In this document: piece after piece, positions 16,772 to 24,896 of the stretch | Numbering within the stretch: position 1 is the stretch's first letter | Layout of the letters: every line of letters starts with the position of its first letter | Origin: Rikenellaceae bacterium | GTDB lineage: Bacteria; Bacteroidota; Bacteroidia; Bacteroidales; Rikenellaceae | DNA length: 64,000 nt | NCBI GenBank assembly: GCA_015060075.1 | Contig: SUZE01000008.1 | Location: forward strand, 17,715-81,714 | Reading direction: 5' to 3' | Position numbers and translations under genes: made by a program | Notes under the pieces: model-generated | Seen by the model: the letters and a program-made list of their open reading frames with translations, nothing else | What the model was told of the DNA's origin: nothing | Databases searched by the model: none

Positions 16772-17601
16772 TAGAGCAACAACTTAGAGAGTATCTTTTG
16801 CCATGTGCCTTCAATGCAGCAGTACGAGCCGGAGCCGAAATAATGAAGGTGTATCATAATAGCGAAAGCTATGACATAAAGGTTAAGAGCGATAATACGC
16901 CCTTGACCATTGCAGACCGTCTTGCTCATAACAAGATAAAGGAGGTGCTGGGCTCCACCCGTATTCCGATTCTCTCGGAAGAGGGGCGTGAAATGCTCTA
17001 TGATGAGCGCAAAAATTGGGATATGTTTTGGCTGATAGACCCGCTTGATGGTACCATTGAGTTTATCAAGGGCAATAACGAGTTTACGGTAAATATCGCC
17101 TTGATGTCAGAGAATGAGTGTGTTGGTGCGATTGTTTACGTTCCATACCTCGGAAAGGCATACTTTGCCGAGCAGGGTTGTGGTGCAATGTTGTTGGAGG
17201 GTGTCTATCCTGACGAAAACGCCAACTATACCAATCGTGATATTCGCTCGAAGGCGCAGATGTTGCCTCTATCCTCGGCTACGCACGATAAGTTTCGAAT
17301 CGCCGTGTCACGCTCGCATCAGACAGCCGAAACAGCTGAATATGTCGAGAAAATGCGAAAAATACACCCCGAAATTGATATCATTGAACAGGGTAGTTCC
17401 TACAAGTTTTGCCTTATGGCGGAGGGGGCGATAGATTACTATCCACGCACTACAACGACCTACGAGTGGGATACGGCTGCTGCTGAGTTGATACTTGTGG
17501 AGTCGGGCGGTTTGGTACGTTCGCTGCCGGACCATCGTCCATTGCGTTATAACAAAGAGGACTTACACAATCCTTGGTTTGAGTGCCACCGATTTATGTA
17601 G
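16768..17601 (+). CDS. cysQ: 3'(2'),5'-bisphosphate nucleotidase CysQ (inositol monophosphatase family)
   Basis: Hydrolyses adenosine 3',5'-bisphosphate to AMP, clearing a by-product of sulfate assimilation and phosphopantetheine transfer. The family metal site is visible as E-E-G (near residue 71) and W-L-I-D-P-L-D-G-T-I-E-F-I (near 90), with the second motif Y-E-W-D-T-A-A-A-E near 232. The 277-aa length is normal. The start overlaps the upstream membrane-protein gene (ATGA), so it is the last gene of that operon; apbE converges on it 5 bp away. CysQ is preferred over a generic inositol monophosphatase because of F-I-K-G-N-N-E-F after the D-G-T motif. Confidence 0.9.
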   Translation: MIEQQLREYLLPCAFNAAVRAGAEIMKVYHNSESYDIKVKSDNTPLTIADRLAHNKIKEVLGSTRIPILSEEGREMLYDERKNWDMFWLIDPLDGTIEFIKGNNEFTVNIALMSENECVGAIVYVPYLGKAYFAEQGCGAMLLEGVYPDENANYTNRDIRSKAQMLPLSSATHDKFRIAVSRSHQTAETAEYVEKMRKIHPEIDIIEQGSSYKFCLMAEGAIDYYPRTTTTYEWDTAAAELILVESGGLVRSLPDHRPLRYNKEDLHNPWFECHRFM

Positions 17602-17606
17602 CAAGG

Positions 17607-18584
17607 CTATTCGTTGAGGGTTGAGAACTCTCGATACTCCTCTTTGCCCTTCTCGGGTGCGAGTACAAAATAGACACTGATGCTATCGCATAGGCTCTTT
17701 GCCAAGGCGATGGCATCTTTTTCGTCTGATGCCATAAATGCAGTTGCCAACGCATCTGCCGTAGCGCATCGTGGCGCAATAACCGTTGCCGAAAGGAGCG
17801 AGGTAGTCTGCGATTGTCCTGTTTGCGGATTGAGGGTGTGGGATATACGCTCGCCCTGCTCGTTGTAATAGAAGCGGCGATAGTTGCCCGATGTGGCGAG
17901 TGCCGAGCCGCTAATCTGCACCACCTTCTGCTGATGCAGACCGGGTGTTTGGTTGTTTTCAAATGGTGTATCAACACCTACACGCCAAGCAATGCCTTTG
18001 GCATTTACACCTTTTGCGCAAATCTCACCTCCGACCTCTACGATATAGTTCTCGCAACCCTGCGAGTTGAGCCACTCGGCAATCAAATCTACGACATAGC
18101 CTTTGGCAATGGAGTTGAGGTCTATTTGCAGGCGAGAGTCCGATTTTACGATACGACCATCTTCGAGTCGAAATTTCTCGAAGCCGACAAACTGCACAAG
18201 TGAGTCGATATTGGGCTTTGCCTCACGATTTTTTGCGGCAAAACCATAGGCATCGACCAATGGTTTGACGGTGATATCGTAGCGAGGTGTGAGTGCGTTG
18301 ATTTTCGATGCAATTTCGATATTGCGAGCGATGTGAATATCCACCGAGTCGGTTTGGTTGCTGTTGATGCGACTTAACAACGACTGCGGATTGAAAATCG
18401 ACATCGAGGCGTTGGCTTCGCTGTTTATGCGTTGCATCTCCTCGAAAATCTGCTTGTTCGAGAGAGTTGTTTCGGCAACAATATGGTAGGTCGTACCGAG
18501 CATTGTGCCATCAACAACACGATATTGAGGTGCGGTGGAGCAGCCTGCCAAAAGTAGCGTAACAACAACTATAAACCACTTCAT
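17607..18584 (-). CDS. apbE: FAD:protein FMN transferase (ApbE), lipoprotein
   Basis: Attaches FMN to a threonine of flavoproteins such as Rnf/Nqr subunits. The ATG at 18584 starts a lipoprotein signal (hydrophobic stretch then L-L-A-G-C), so the protein is lipid-anchored outside the inner membrane; the longer open frame upstream is the neighbouring gene's region. ApbE motifs: M-L-G-T-T-Y near residue 28, D-L-N-S-I-A-K-G-Y near 155, V-E-V-G-G-E-I near 180, and A-T-A-D-A-L-A-T-A near 270. Mature length fits the family. Start overlaps the trmH stop (ATGA). Confidence 0.93.
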   Translation of the reverse strand: MKWFIVVVTLLLAGCSTAPQYRVVDGTMLGTTYHIVAETTLSNKQIFEEMQRINSEANASMSIFNPQSLLSRINSNQTDSVDIHIARNIEIASKINALTPRYDITVKPLVDAYGFAAKNREAKPNIDSLVQFVGFEKFRLEDGRIVKSDSRLQIDLNSIAKGYVVDLIAEWLNSQGCENYIVEVGGEICAKGVNAKGIAWRVGVDTPFENNQTPGLHQQKVVQISGSALATSGNYRRFYYNEQGERISHTLNPQTGQSQTTSLLSATVIAPRCATADALATAFMASDEKDAIALAKSLCDSISVYFVLAPEKGKEEYREFSTLNE

Positions 18585-19276
18585 TTTGTCGGAAATTTTC
18601 GTTCGAGCAACGCTTCGGAGTCCTTCACGGCGTAGCGGTACCAATCGTAGAGTGTGCGGGTGCGCTTCTCCTCGGAGAGGTGCCAATCCTCACATTCGAG
18701 GCGCATACGCTGCGACAACATATATATAAGTATAGCAGCCGAGGCCGATACATTGAGCGAATCGACCATTCCGCACATCGGAATCTGCAAAAATTCGTCT
18801 GCCTCTGCCAAAATCTCATCTGACACACCCGTCTTTTCCGTTCCGAACACAAGGGCAAACTTACCCTTCGTCACATCGAAAGTTTCGGGCGTACAACTTT
18901 TGTGGTGTGGCGTGGTGGCGATAATGCGATAACCCTCTTTGCGCAATGCCTTCACCGCATCGGCAGTTGTGGCGTGGCGGTTAATATCTATCCATTTGTC
19001 TGTTCCGAGAGCGATATTGAGGGTTGGCAAAAATGGGCACAACTCCTCTACGGTGTGGATATTCTGCACGCCAAACGCCTCGCAGTGGCGCACAATGGCG
19101 CTGGCATTTTGGGCGTGAAACATATTCTCGGTCATCACCGTTATATACTCGGTGCGCATATCGAGGGCTCGGGTGAGGGTGTCGATACGGCTCTCCAAGA
19201 GGAACGAGGAGAGGTAATCGATGCGCTCACGCAACTCTTCAAGAGAGAGATTATTTTCGGTATTTGTCATCTTCAT
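18581..19276 (-). CDS. trmH: tRNA (guanosine-18-2'-O)-methyltransferase, SpoU/TrmH family
   Basis: Methylates a ribose in RNA, most likely G18 of tRNA, using S-adenosylmethionine. The knotted SpoU fold is shown by its three motifs: N-A-S-A-I-V-R-H-C-E-A-F-G near residue 57, F-G-T-E-K-T-G-V-S near 145, and M-V-D-S-L-N-V-S-A-S-A-A near 170. At 231 aa it is of TrmH size. An ATG at 19270 is an equally good start. It overlaps rsgA upstream by up to 26 bp and apbE downstream. The exact RNA target is inferred from length. Confidence 0.87.
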   Translation of the reverse strand: MKMTNTENNLSLEELRERIDYLSSFLLESRIDTLTRALDMRTEYITVMTENMFHAQNASAIVRHCEAFGVQNIHTVEELCPFLPTLNIALGTDKWIDINRHATTADAVKALRKEGYRIIATTPHHKSCTPETFDVTKGKFALVFGTEKTGVSDEILAEADEFLQIPMCGMVDSLNVSASAAILIYMLSQRMRLECEDWHLSEEKRTRTLYDWYRYAVKDSEALLERKFPTK

Positions 19277-20171
19277 CGAGTATTTTCAGGTAACTTTCAT
19301 AGCGCGAAAAGGCAATCTCCTCACACTTTACGGCCTCTATTACGGCGCAATGTGGCTCGTGGGTGTGAGTGCAGTTGAAGAACCTGCACTCGCCGGCACG
19401 CGAAATCATCTCAGGGAAGTAGTGCCACAACTCTTTATCATCAATATCAATCAAGCCGAAGCCCTTAACGCCCGGAGTGTCAATGATGTAGCCATCTGCA
19501 ATGCGGTACATCGTTGAGAATGTGGTGGTGTGCTTGCCCTTGTGGAACGAGTCCGATATCTCGCCCGTGCGAATATCTATCGTAGGGTCTATTGCTCCGA
19601 TAAGTGTCGATTTTCCAACTCCCGAATTTCCCGAGAGCAGGGTGGTTTTACCCGCCAACATCGCCTTTATGCGCTCTACGCCTACGCCCTCGGTGGCGGA
19701 TATGTCGATAACCTCGTAGCCGGCACCCTCGTATATGCAATGGAACTTCTCAATCGCTTCGGGGGTGTTGCGCAGAAGGTCAATCTTTGCCAAAAGAATA
19801 GTTACCGGCACCTTGTACGCCTCGCAGGTAACAAGAAAGCGGTCTATAAACTCGGTGGCGGTAACGGGCTCAACGAGCGTTACAACCAACATTGCGCGGT
19901 CGATGTTCGAGGCTATAATGTGCGATTCCTTCGAGAGGTTTGATGCTCGGCGGATAATGTAGTTGTGGCGTGGAGCGATATCGACAATCACCCACTCGCC
20001 ATCTTCGCCACACTCGCAATGAACGGTATCGCCCACGACTACGGGGTTTGTGGAGCGCACACCACGCAGGCGCAACTTGCCACGCATACGACAGCGCAAC
20101 ACCTCGCTCTCGTGCAACACCTCGTACCAACTGCCTGTGGCACGCATCACCAAACCTTCGACTCTCTGCAT
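19251..20171 (-). CDS. rsgA: Ribosome small subunit-dependent GTPase A
   Basis: Circularly permuted GTPase assisting late 30S assembly. Order of parts: OB domain (residues 1-75), then G4 (L-A-K-I-D-L) before G1 (G-N-S-G-V-G-K-S-T) and G3 (D-T-P-G-V-K-G-F-G), then a zinc knuckle (C-R-F-F-N-C-T-H-T-H-E-P-H-C). Length of 306 aa is normal. It sits in a cvpA-rsgA-trmH-apbE operon with a 3-bp gap to cvpA, the gene order linking it to ribosome/tRNA maturation. Confidence 0.96.
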   Translation of the reverse strand: MQRVEGLVMRATGSWYEVLHESEVLRCRMRGKLRLRGVRSTNPVVVGDTVHCECGEDGEWVIVDIAPRHNYIIRRASNLSKESHIIASNIDRAMLVVTLVEPVTATEFIDRFLVTCEAYKVPVTILLAKIDLLRNTPEAIEKFHCIYEGAGYEVIDISATEGVGVERIKAMLAGKTTLLSGNSGVGKSTLIGAIDPTIDIRTGEISDSFHKGKHTTTFSTMYRIADGYIIDTPGVKGFGLIDIDDKELWHYFPEMISRAGECRFFNCTHTHEPHCAVIEAVKCEEIAFSRYESYLKILDEDDKYRK

Positions 20172-20174
20172 CGG

Positions 20175-20678
20175 CTACGCTTTTGGGGTTGGGGATAGAA
20201 TTACCTGCTTTGCCTCCTCCCAATAGTTGAATAGCGGCTCGGCGCATTTGCGGACAAGGTCAAACGATATGGAGTTGTCGAAATATTGAGGCTCAACAAA
20301 TTGTAAATTGGCATTGAGGGCAAAAATCGCAGCATAGAGCATACTCAATACGATTAAACCCTTGACGATTGAAAGCACTATACCGAGTAGGGTATTTACC
20401 CAACCCAAGCCGACAAACGACAATACTCTCGCAATAAGTCGTGCGATAAGTGTTGCAATGATAAGTGTTGCAACAAAGGTAATCAAGAAACCTGCAACTA
20501 CCGAAAATCGTGCATCGATATTAAACATTTCACCTACGGCAGTGCCATAGCGGAGTGAGAGAACAATGCCGAGAATAATGCCTAAAAGTCCGAGCAGTTG
20601 CGAAACAAAACCGCTTCGCCAACCGCTAACCACTGCCCAAACTAGGGCAACAAGAGTAAGAATATCAAAAAAATTCAT
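20175..20678 (-). CDS. CvpA family membrane protein
   Basis: A 167-aa inner-membrane protein with four hydrophobic helices and the family signature near the N-terminus (F-D-I-L, then W-R-S-G-F-V-S-Q-L-L-G-L-L-G). Members are linked to colicin V production or biofilm in enterobacteria; the function in Bacteroidetes is not established. The ATG at 20678 begins the conserved region; the frame opens 8 residues earlier. First gene of the operon with rsgA, divergent from the GH2-like gene, with only about 80 bp for both promoters. Confidence 0.87.
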   Translation of the reverse strand: MNFFDILTLVALVWAVVSGWRSGFVSQLLGLLGIILGIVLSLRYGTAVGEMFNIDARFSVVAGFLITFVATLIIATLIARLIARVLSFVGLGWVNTLLGIVLSIVKGLIVLSMLYAAIFALNANLQFVEPQYFDNSISFDLVRKCAEPLFNYWEEAKQVILSPTPKA

Positions 20679-20730
20679 CACAAAAAGTCTTAATAACCGC
20701 ACGAAGTTAGCAAATTATTTGCGAATTTCC

Positions 20731-20738
20731 TATCTTTG
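20731..20738 (+). promoter_or_regulatory. -7 box for the GH2-like gene
   Basis: TATCTTTG, 19 nt before the ATG at 20758. Confidence 0.65.
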
Positions 20739-20757
20739 CACTTAGAATCGTGTTACC

Positions 20758-22728
20758 ATGAAGAGAATTTTACTATCCATAGCCTTTGTTGTCGGCATCG
20801 TTTGCGGTGCTTCGGCACGAGAAATATACTCGCTGAATAGCGGTTGGAAGTTCTTTTTTGCGGAGGAGAATTCGAGCGATAATGCGCGAGAAATCGTGCT
20901 TCCGCACACTTGGAATATAGACGCCTTCGTGGGCGATGGCTCCTATTTCCAAACCTCCGCCAACTACCAGCGCACACTCTTTATCCCTGCCGAGTGGAAG
21001 GGAAAGAGGGTTTTCTTGCGTTTTCATGGCGTTCAGAGCGTTGCCGATGTCTTTGTAAATGGTCGCCATATCGGAGAGCATTATGGCGGATATACCGCTT
21101 TCGCATTTGAGATTTCGGATAAGGTGTCGTATGGCTACAACAACACACTGCTTGTGGCGGTGAGCAACGCCATGCGCAGCGATGTGTTGCCGACTTCGAG
21201 CGAGGAGAATCGCTACGGCGGAATATATCGCGATGTTGAACTTATTGTAACCGACAAAACCACCGTTTCGCCTCTCTACTATGGCACAGATGGTGTTATG
21301 GTGCATCAAAGCGAGGTGTCGAAGGAGCGAGTTTCGGGTAAGGTGGATATTGCTCTGCTCGGCAAAAAGGACTCCTCACACAGCGTTACGGTCGATTTTC
21401 TTGCTCCCGATGGCTATGTGTCGTTGTCGAAGACGGTAAAGGCGAAGATTGATGGCAATTTGTTGGCTGTGCCGTTCACTATCGAAAACGCCGAACTATG
21501 GACACCATCGCAGCCACGACTCTATACCGTGCGTGTTACAGTAGGCGAGGAGTCGGCAGAGGTTAAGACCGGTTTCCGCAAAATTGAGGTTACACCGGAG
21601 AAGAAATTCACCGTAAATGGTCGCCGTGTGCGTGTGCGTGGCGTGCTGCTCGGACATGACCGTATGCCGAAGGGCAATGCGGTATCGCAGGCGGAGATAA
21701 ACTCCGACCTTGCACTTATTCGTGAGATGGGCGCAAATGCCGTACGCTCGGTTACAGGACCACACTCGCAACACCTCTACAACGGGTGCGACCGCCTCGG
21801 CATGGTGGCGTGGGTTGATTTTCCGTTTGCCCGTGCGCCATTTTTGAGCGATATACCGTACTATTCGACTGCTCGTTTCGAGGAGAACGGTTTGCAGCAA
21901 CTGCGAGAGATTGTTTTGCAGAATATCAACCACCCTTCGGTGGCGATGTGGGGTGTGTTTTCGATGTTGCGAGGCAACTCCAAACTGCAGATGGATTATA
22001 TCCGCAAGTTGAACTCCACTGCCAAAAAACTCGATGCAAGTCGCCCTACGGTAGCGATGAGCAACCAAGATGGCGAAATCAACTTCATTACCGACCTTAT
22101 CGTTTGGCAACAAGCAGTAGGTTGGGAGAGTGGCGAGGTAACCGATTTGGATTTGTGGCAGGGGGCGTTGCGCACAAATTGGAATCATCTTCGTCAGGCG
22201 GTATGCTATGGTGAGAGTAGCAATGGGGCACGCTTTGTTTCAACCCCTAAAACTTGCAATGCTGTGGCAGCGAGCGCTCGCCAGCAGAAGTTCCATGAGG
22301 GCTATTCACGGTTAGTTGATGAAGATTTGTTCTGGGGTGTATGGCTCAACTCGATGTTCGATATGGGCTCGGCTCGTTATCAGCACGGAGTACGCAATTC
22401 GGGCGTAGTTGCGGGCGACCACAAGAGCCGTAAAAACCTCTTCTACCTCTATAAGTCGCAGTGGAATCGCCGTAAGCCGACACTTCATATTACCGATAAA
22501 CACCGCAGTATTCGTGCCGAGGAGCGTCAGGTACTTACGGTCTACTCATCGCTTGGTCGCCCTGTGATGACCATAAATGGCGATACGGTGGCGTGTGAGA
22601 ATGTTGCACGCACGATATACCGCACCGATACCCTCACCTTGAAGGGTACAAATGCTGTAAAGGTTACGGTGGGGGATAAGACAGACGAAATGTCGCTTAC
22701 AATCGGCAACTATCTAAGAGTGCAATAG
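20758..22728 (+). CDS. Glycoside hydrolase family 2-like protein lacking catalytic glutamates
   Basis: Exported 656-aa protein with a signal peptide (residues 1-20, ending A-S-A) and the GH2 domain order: sugar-binding jelly roll (about 25-180), Ig-like domain (185-275), TIM barrel (280-590), small C-terminal Ig-like domain. GH2 enzymes usually have N-H-P-S-V-x-M-W-G-x-x-N-E with the acid/base Glu; here the end reads G-V-F-S-M-L. The nucleophile region, normally S-E-Y-G, reads V-C-Y-G. Both catalytic glutamates are therefore absent, although the fold looks complete. A carbohydrate-binding or inactive paralogue is likely. Its 3' end overlaps the convergent WbqC gene by 32 bp. Confidence 0.88.
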   Translation: MKRILLSIAFVVGIVCGASAREIYSLNSGWKFFFAEENSSDNAREIVLPHTWNIDAFVGDGSYFQTSANYQRTLFIPAEWKGKRVFLRFHGVQSVADVFVNGRHIGEHYGGYTAFAFEISDKVSYGYNNTLLVAVSNAMRSDVLPTSSEENRYGGIYRDVELIVTDKTTVSPLYYGTDGVMVHQSEVSKERVSGKVDIALLGKKDSSHSVTVDFLAPDGYVSLSKTVKAKIDGNLLAVPFTIENAELWTPSQPRLYTVRVTVGEESAEVKTGFRKIEVTPEKKFTVNGRRVRVRGVLLGHDRMPKGNAVSQAEINSDLALIREMGANAVRSVTGPHSQHLYNGCDRLGMVAWVDFPFARAPFLSDIPYYSTARFEENGLQQLREIVLQNINHPSVAMWGVFSMLRGNSKLQMDYIRKLNSTAKKLDASRPTVAMSNQDGEINFITDLIVWQQAVGWESGEVTDLDLWQGALRTNWNHLRQAVCYGESSNGARFVSTPKTCNAVAASARQQKFHEGYSRLVDEDLFWGVWLNSMFDMGSARYQHGVRNSGVVAGDHKSRKNLFYLYKSQWNRRKPTLHITDKHRSIRAEERQVLTVYSSLGRPVMTINGDTVACENVARTIYRTDTLTLKGTNAVKVTVGDKTDEMSLTIGNYLRVQ

Positions 22729-23302
22729 CCTCGCGCCCCTCGCACATCAGCAGGTCGAGCATCGAAGCGTTTTCGACAAAGGGGGTACGGTCCATAAACA
22801 ACTGAAAATATTGGGGAGAGCTGAAATGGCTCTCTCTTTTTTTATTGCGGAGGTCTATTAAATCTTCGTTCGGCTCGATATATTGCTCCGAGAAGCGGAA
22901 CTTCGGCTCAATACCCAGAATATCGAACTCTGCCTGCAAAATCTCACGATTGAGGTCTACGAGATAGTCCCACTTACGCTCATAAATCGGGGCTATGCGG
23001 TCGGCAATATAGTCAAAGTAGGGCGATGAACGATAAGCCGAGAGAATCGCCACCCAATGTTGGTGTTGCCAACGCTTGGAGTTATCTATGCAAACTTTTT
23101 GCATAGGTGTTCGAGGACGATTTGCCTTGATAAGTGGCACCGACAAAACCATTCCGCCCGTAGGCGTAACAATCTCGGTACGGTTTCGCTCCGAGCGTTT
23201 CACATGGTTTTCGCCGAGGTCAATAATCGCATCCTCGCTACCCTGCAAAAGGTTGGCAAAATGCTCAATGTTTCCCCAATATGTCAGTGGTAAAACAACC
23301 AT
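22697..23302 (-). CDS. WbqC-like protein
   Basis: A 201-aa protein of the WbqC family (Pfam WbqC), found in O-antigen clusters and widely in Bacteroidetes; biochemical role unsettled. Features: P-L-T-Y-W-G-N-I-E-H-F near the N-terminus, R-N-R-T-E-I near residue 38, L-S-V-P-L, W-Q-H-Q-H-W and Y-F-D-Y. No signal or membrane segment. It overlaps the 3' end of the GH2-like gene by 32 bp. A heptamer tract lies about 20 bp upstream of its start. Confidence 0.85.
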   Translation of the reverse strand: MVVLPLTYWGNIEHFANLLQGSEDAIIDLGENHVKRSERNRTEIVTPTGGMVLSVPLIKANRPRTPMQKVCIDNSKRWQHQHWVAILSAYRSSPYFDYIADRIAPIYERKWDYLVDLNREILQAEFDILGIEPKFRFSEQYIEPNEDLIDLRNKKRESHFSSPQYFQLFMDRTPFVENASMLDLLMCEGREAIALLDSCRL

Positions 23303-23321
23303 TCAGTTAAAAAATACCTTT

Positions 23322-23356
23322 AATTGTCAATTCTCAATTGTCAATTGTTAATTAGA
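23322..23356. repeat. Heptamer tract, unit type TCAATTG
   Basis: Five 7-nt units (AATTGTC, AATTCTC, AATTGTC, AATTGTT, AATTAGA), between the WbqC start and the ispG stop codon (23361-23363). Confidence 0.8.
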
Positions 23357-23360
23357 TTGG

Positions 23361-24830
23361 CTACTGCCAATCTCCGTTGGCTTTGATGAGCTCGATAAGC
23401 CTTTCGAGAGCCTCCTCTTGCGGGATATTGCGCTCGACACACTCCTTGCCCTTATAGAGCGAAATGCGACCTGCGCCTGCACCGACATAGCCGTAGTCGG
23501 CATCTGCCATCTCACCCGGACCATTTACGATGCAACCCATAACGCCGATTTTCAAACCTTTCAGGTGAGAGGTGCGAGCCTTGATATCTGCCAATGCCTG
23601 CTCAATATTATATAAGGTACGACCGCACGAAGGACAAGCGATATACTCGGTATGCGAAAATCTTGCACGGGAGGCCTGCAAAATCATCAGTTCAATTTCG
23701 TGCAACTCTGCATCGGTAATCTGCGGCGCATCAATCCATACGCCATCTGCCAAGCCATCAAGCAACAACTGCCCCATATCGGCTGCGGCACGCACGGCAA
23801 CCTCCTCCTTCGTGCCTTCGTAGTGACGGCGAATAACGACAGGTTTGTTGTGGTCGGCATTGAGAATTGCAGCACGCCACTCGGCAGTTGGGTTTTCGCT
23901 TACGGCATCGACCACGATATATTCATCGGTAATCTCGCTGTGCGCAACAATCGGGGCAGAGGTACGGCGGCGGTACTCCGTTGGGGAGTAACGCTCAGGG
24001 TGCAAAACCTCAAATTCGCCATCACGACTTTGAAAATGCTCGACCAACATCTGCGCTACGGGAATTTCATTTTCAGGGGCTTCGGTAAGCGAAACACGGA
24101 TTGTGTCGCCCACGCCATCTGCCAAGAGTGTGCCAATACCTACGGCACTCTTAATTCTGCCCTCAATGCCGTTGCCAGCCTCGGTAACGCCGAGGTGGAT
24201 AGGGAACGACATTCCCTCACGCTCCATCGCCTCGACCAAAAGCCGGTAGGCGTGGACCATAACTCGGGTGTTGCTCGACTTCATCGACACTACGACTTGG
24301 TCGAAATTCTCCTTGACGCAAATTCTTAAAAACTCCATTGCCGACTCGACCATTCCGGCAGGGGTGTCGCCGAGTCGGTCGATAATATGCTTTGCCAATG
24401 AGCCGTGATTAACGCCTATGCGCAACGCTACACCACGCTTGCGACACTTCTCGATTAATGCTTCCAACTCGCCACCGCTTGTACGGTAGTTGCCAGGGTT
24501 GATGCGCACCTTATCGACCGACTCGGCGGCAATAGATGCAATCTCCGGAACGAAGTGAATATCCGCCACAATCGCTGTCGGATAGCCATCTCGGCGTACC
24601 TGTGCAACAATATTGCATAGGGCTTCACCCTCCTTTTTACCCTGTGCCGTAAGGCGTACAATGGGCGCACCGGCATCGGCAATGCGCTCAATTTGCGCCA
24701 CACTCGCCTCGACATCGGCAGTGGCGGTATTTGTCATCGACTGCACGGCAATCGGACTGTTGCCACCTATTACGGTAGCACCAATTCTGACCTCGTGGCT
24801 TTTTCTGCGTATGTACTTTGTCAAATTCAT
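23361..24830 (-). CDS. ispG: 4-hydroxy-3-methylbut-2-enyl diphosphate synthase
   Basis: Fe-S enzyme of the methylerythritol phosphate route to isoprenoids. Conserved start A-V-Q-S-M-T-N-T, TIM barrel to about residue 275, and a C-terminal cluster domain with C-P-S-C-G and G-C-I-V-N-G-P-G-E supplying the [4Fe-4S] ligands. At 489 aa it is longer than the E. coli type (about 370) but shorter than the roughly 600-aa form of many Bacteroidetes: the extra middle domain is here a segment of about 115 residues. The ATG at 24830 lies 4 nt from a -7 box. Divergent from recG. Confidence 0.96.
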   Translation of the reverse strand: MNLTKYIRRKSHEVRIGATVIGGNSPIAVQSMTNTATADVEASVAQIERIADAGAPIVRLTAQGKKEGEALCNIVAQVRRDGYPTAIVADIHFVPEIASIAAESVDKVRINPGNYRTSGGELEALIEKCRKRGVALRIGVNHGSLAKHIIDRLGDTPAGMVESAMEFLRICVKENFDQVVVSMKSSNTRVMVHAYRLLVEAMEREGMSFPIHLGVTEAGNGIEGRIKSAVGIGTLLADGVGDTIRVSLTEAPENEIPVAQMLVEHFQSRDGEFEVLHPERYSPTEYRRRTSAPIVAHSEITDEYIVVDAVSENPTAEWRAAILNADHNKPVVIRRHYEGTKEEVAVRAAADMGQLLLDGLADGVWIDAPQITDAELHEIELMILQASRARFSHTEYIACPSCGRTLYNIEQALADIKARTSHLKGLKIGVMGCIVNGPGEMADADYGYVGAGAGRISLYKGKECVERNIPQEEALERLIELIKANGDWQ

Positions 24831-24834
24831 ACCA

Positions 24835-24842
24835 CAAAGATA
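24835..24842 (-). promoter_or_regulatory. -7 box for ispG
   Basis: TATCTTTG on the minus strand, 4 nt from the ispG ATG, implying a leaderless transcript. Confidence 0.7.
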
Positions 24843-24853
24843 AAAAATAATTC

Positions 24854-24881
24854 TGCATTTTGCATTCTACATTTTGAATTT
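24854..24881. repeat. Heptamer tract, unit type TGCATTT
   Basis: Four units (TGCATTT, TGCATTC, TACATTT, TGAATTT) filling the gap between the divergent ispG and recG -7 boxes. Confidence 0.75.
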
Positions 24882-24884
24882 TCT

Positions 24885-24892
24885 TATCTTTG
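24885..24892 (+). promoter_or_regulatory. -7 box for recG
   Basis: TATCTTTG, 4 nt before the ATG at 24897 (13 nt before the ATG at 24906). A TTTG at 24859-24862, inside the heptamer tract, is near the expected -33 position. Confidence 0.65.
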
Positions 24893-24896
24893 CACT

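Noticed and set aside
24693-24896. N-terminal extension of RecG
   Set aside because: The stretch is antisense to ispG and crosses the ispG and recG promoters.
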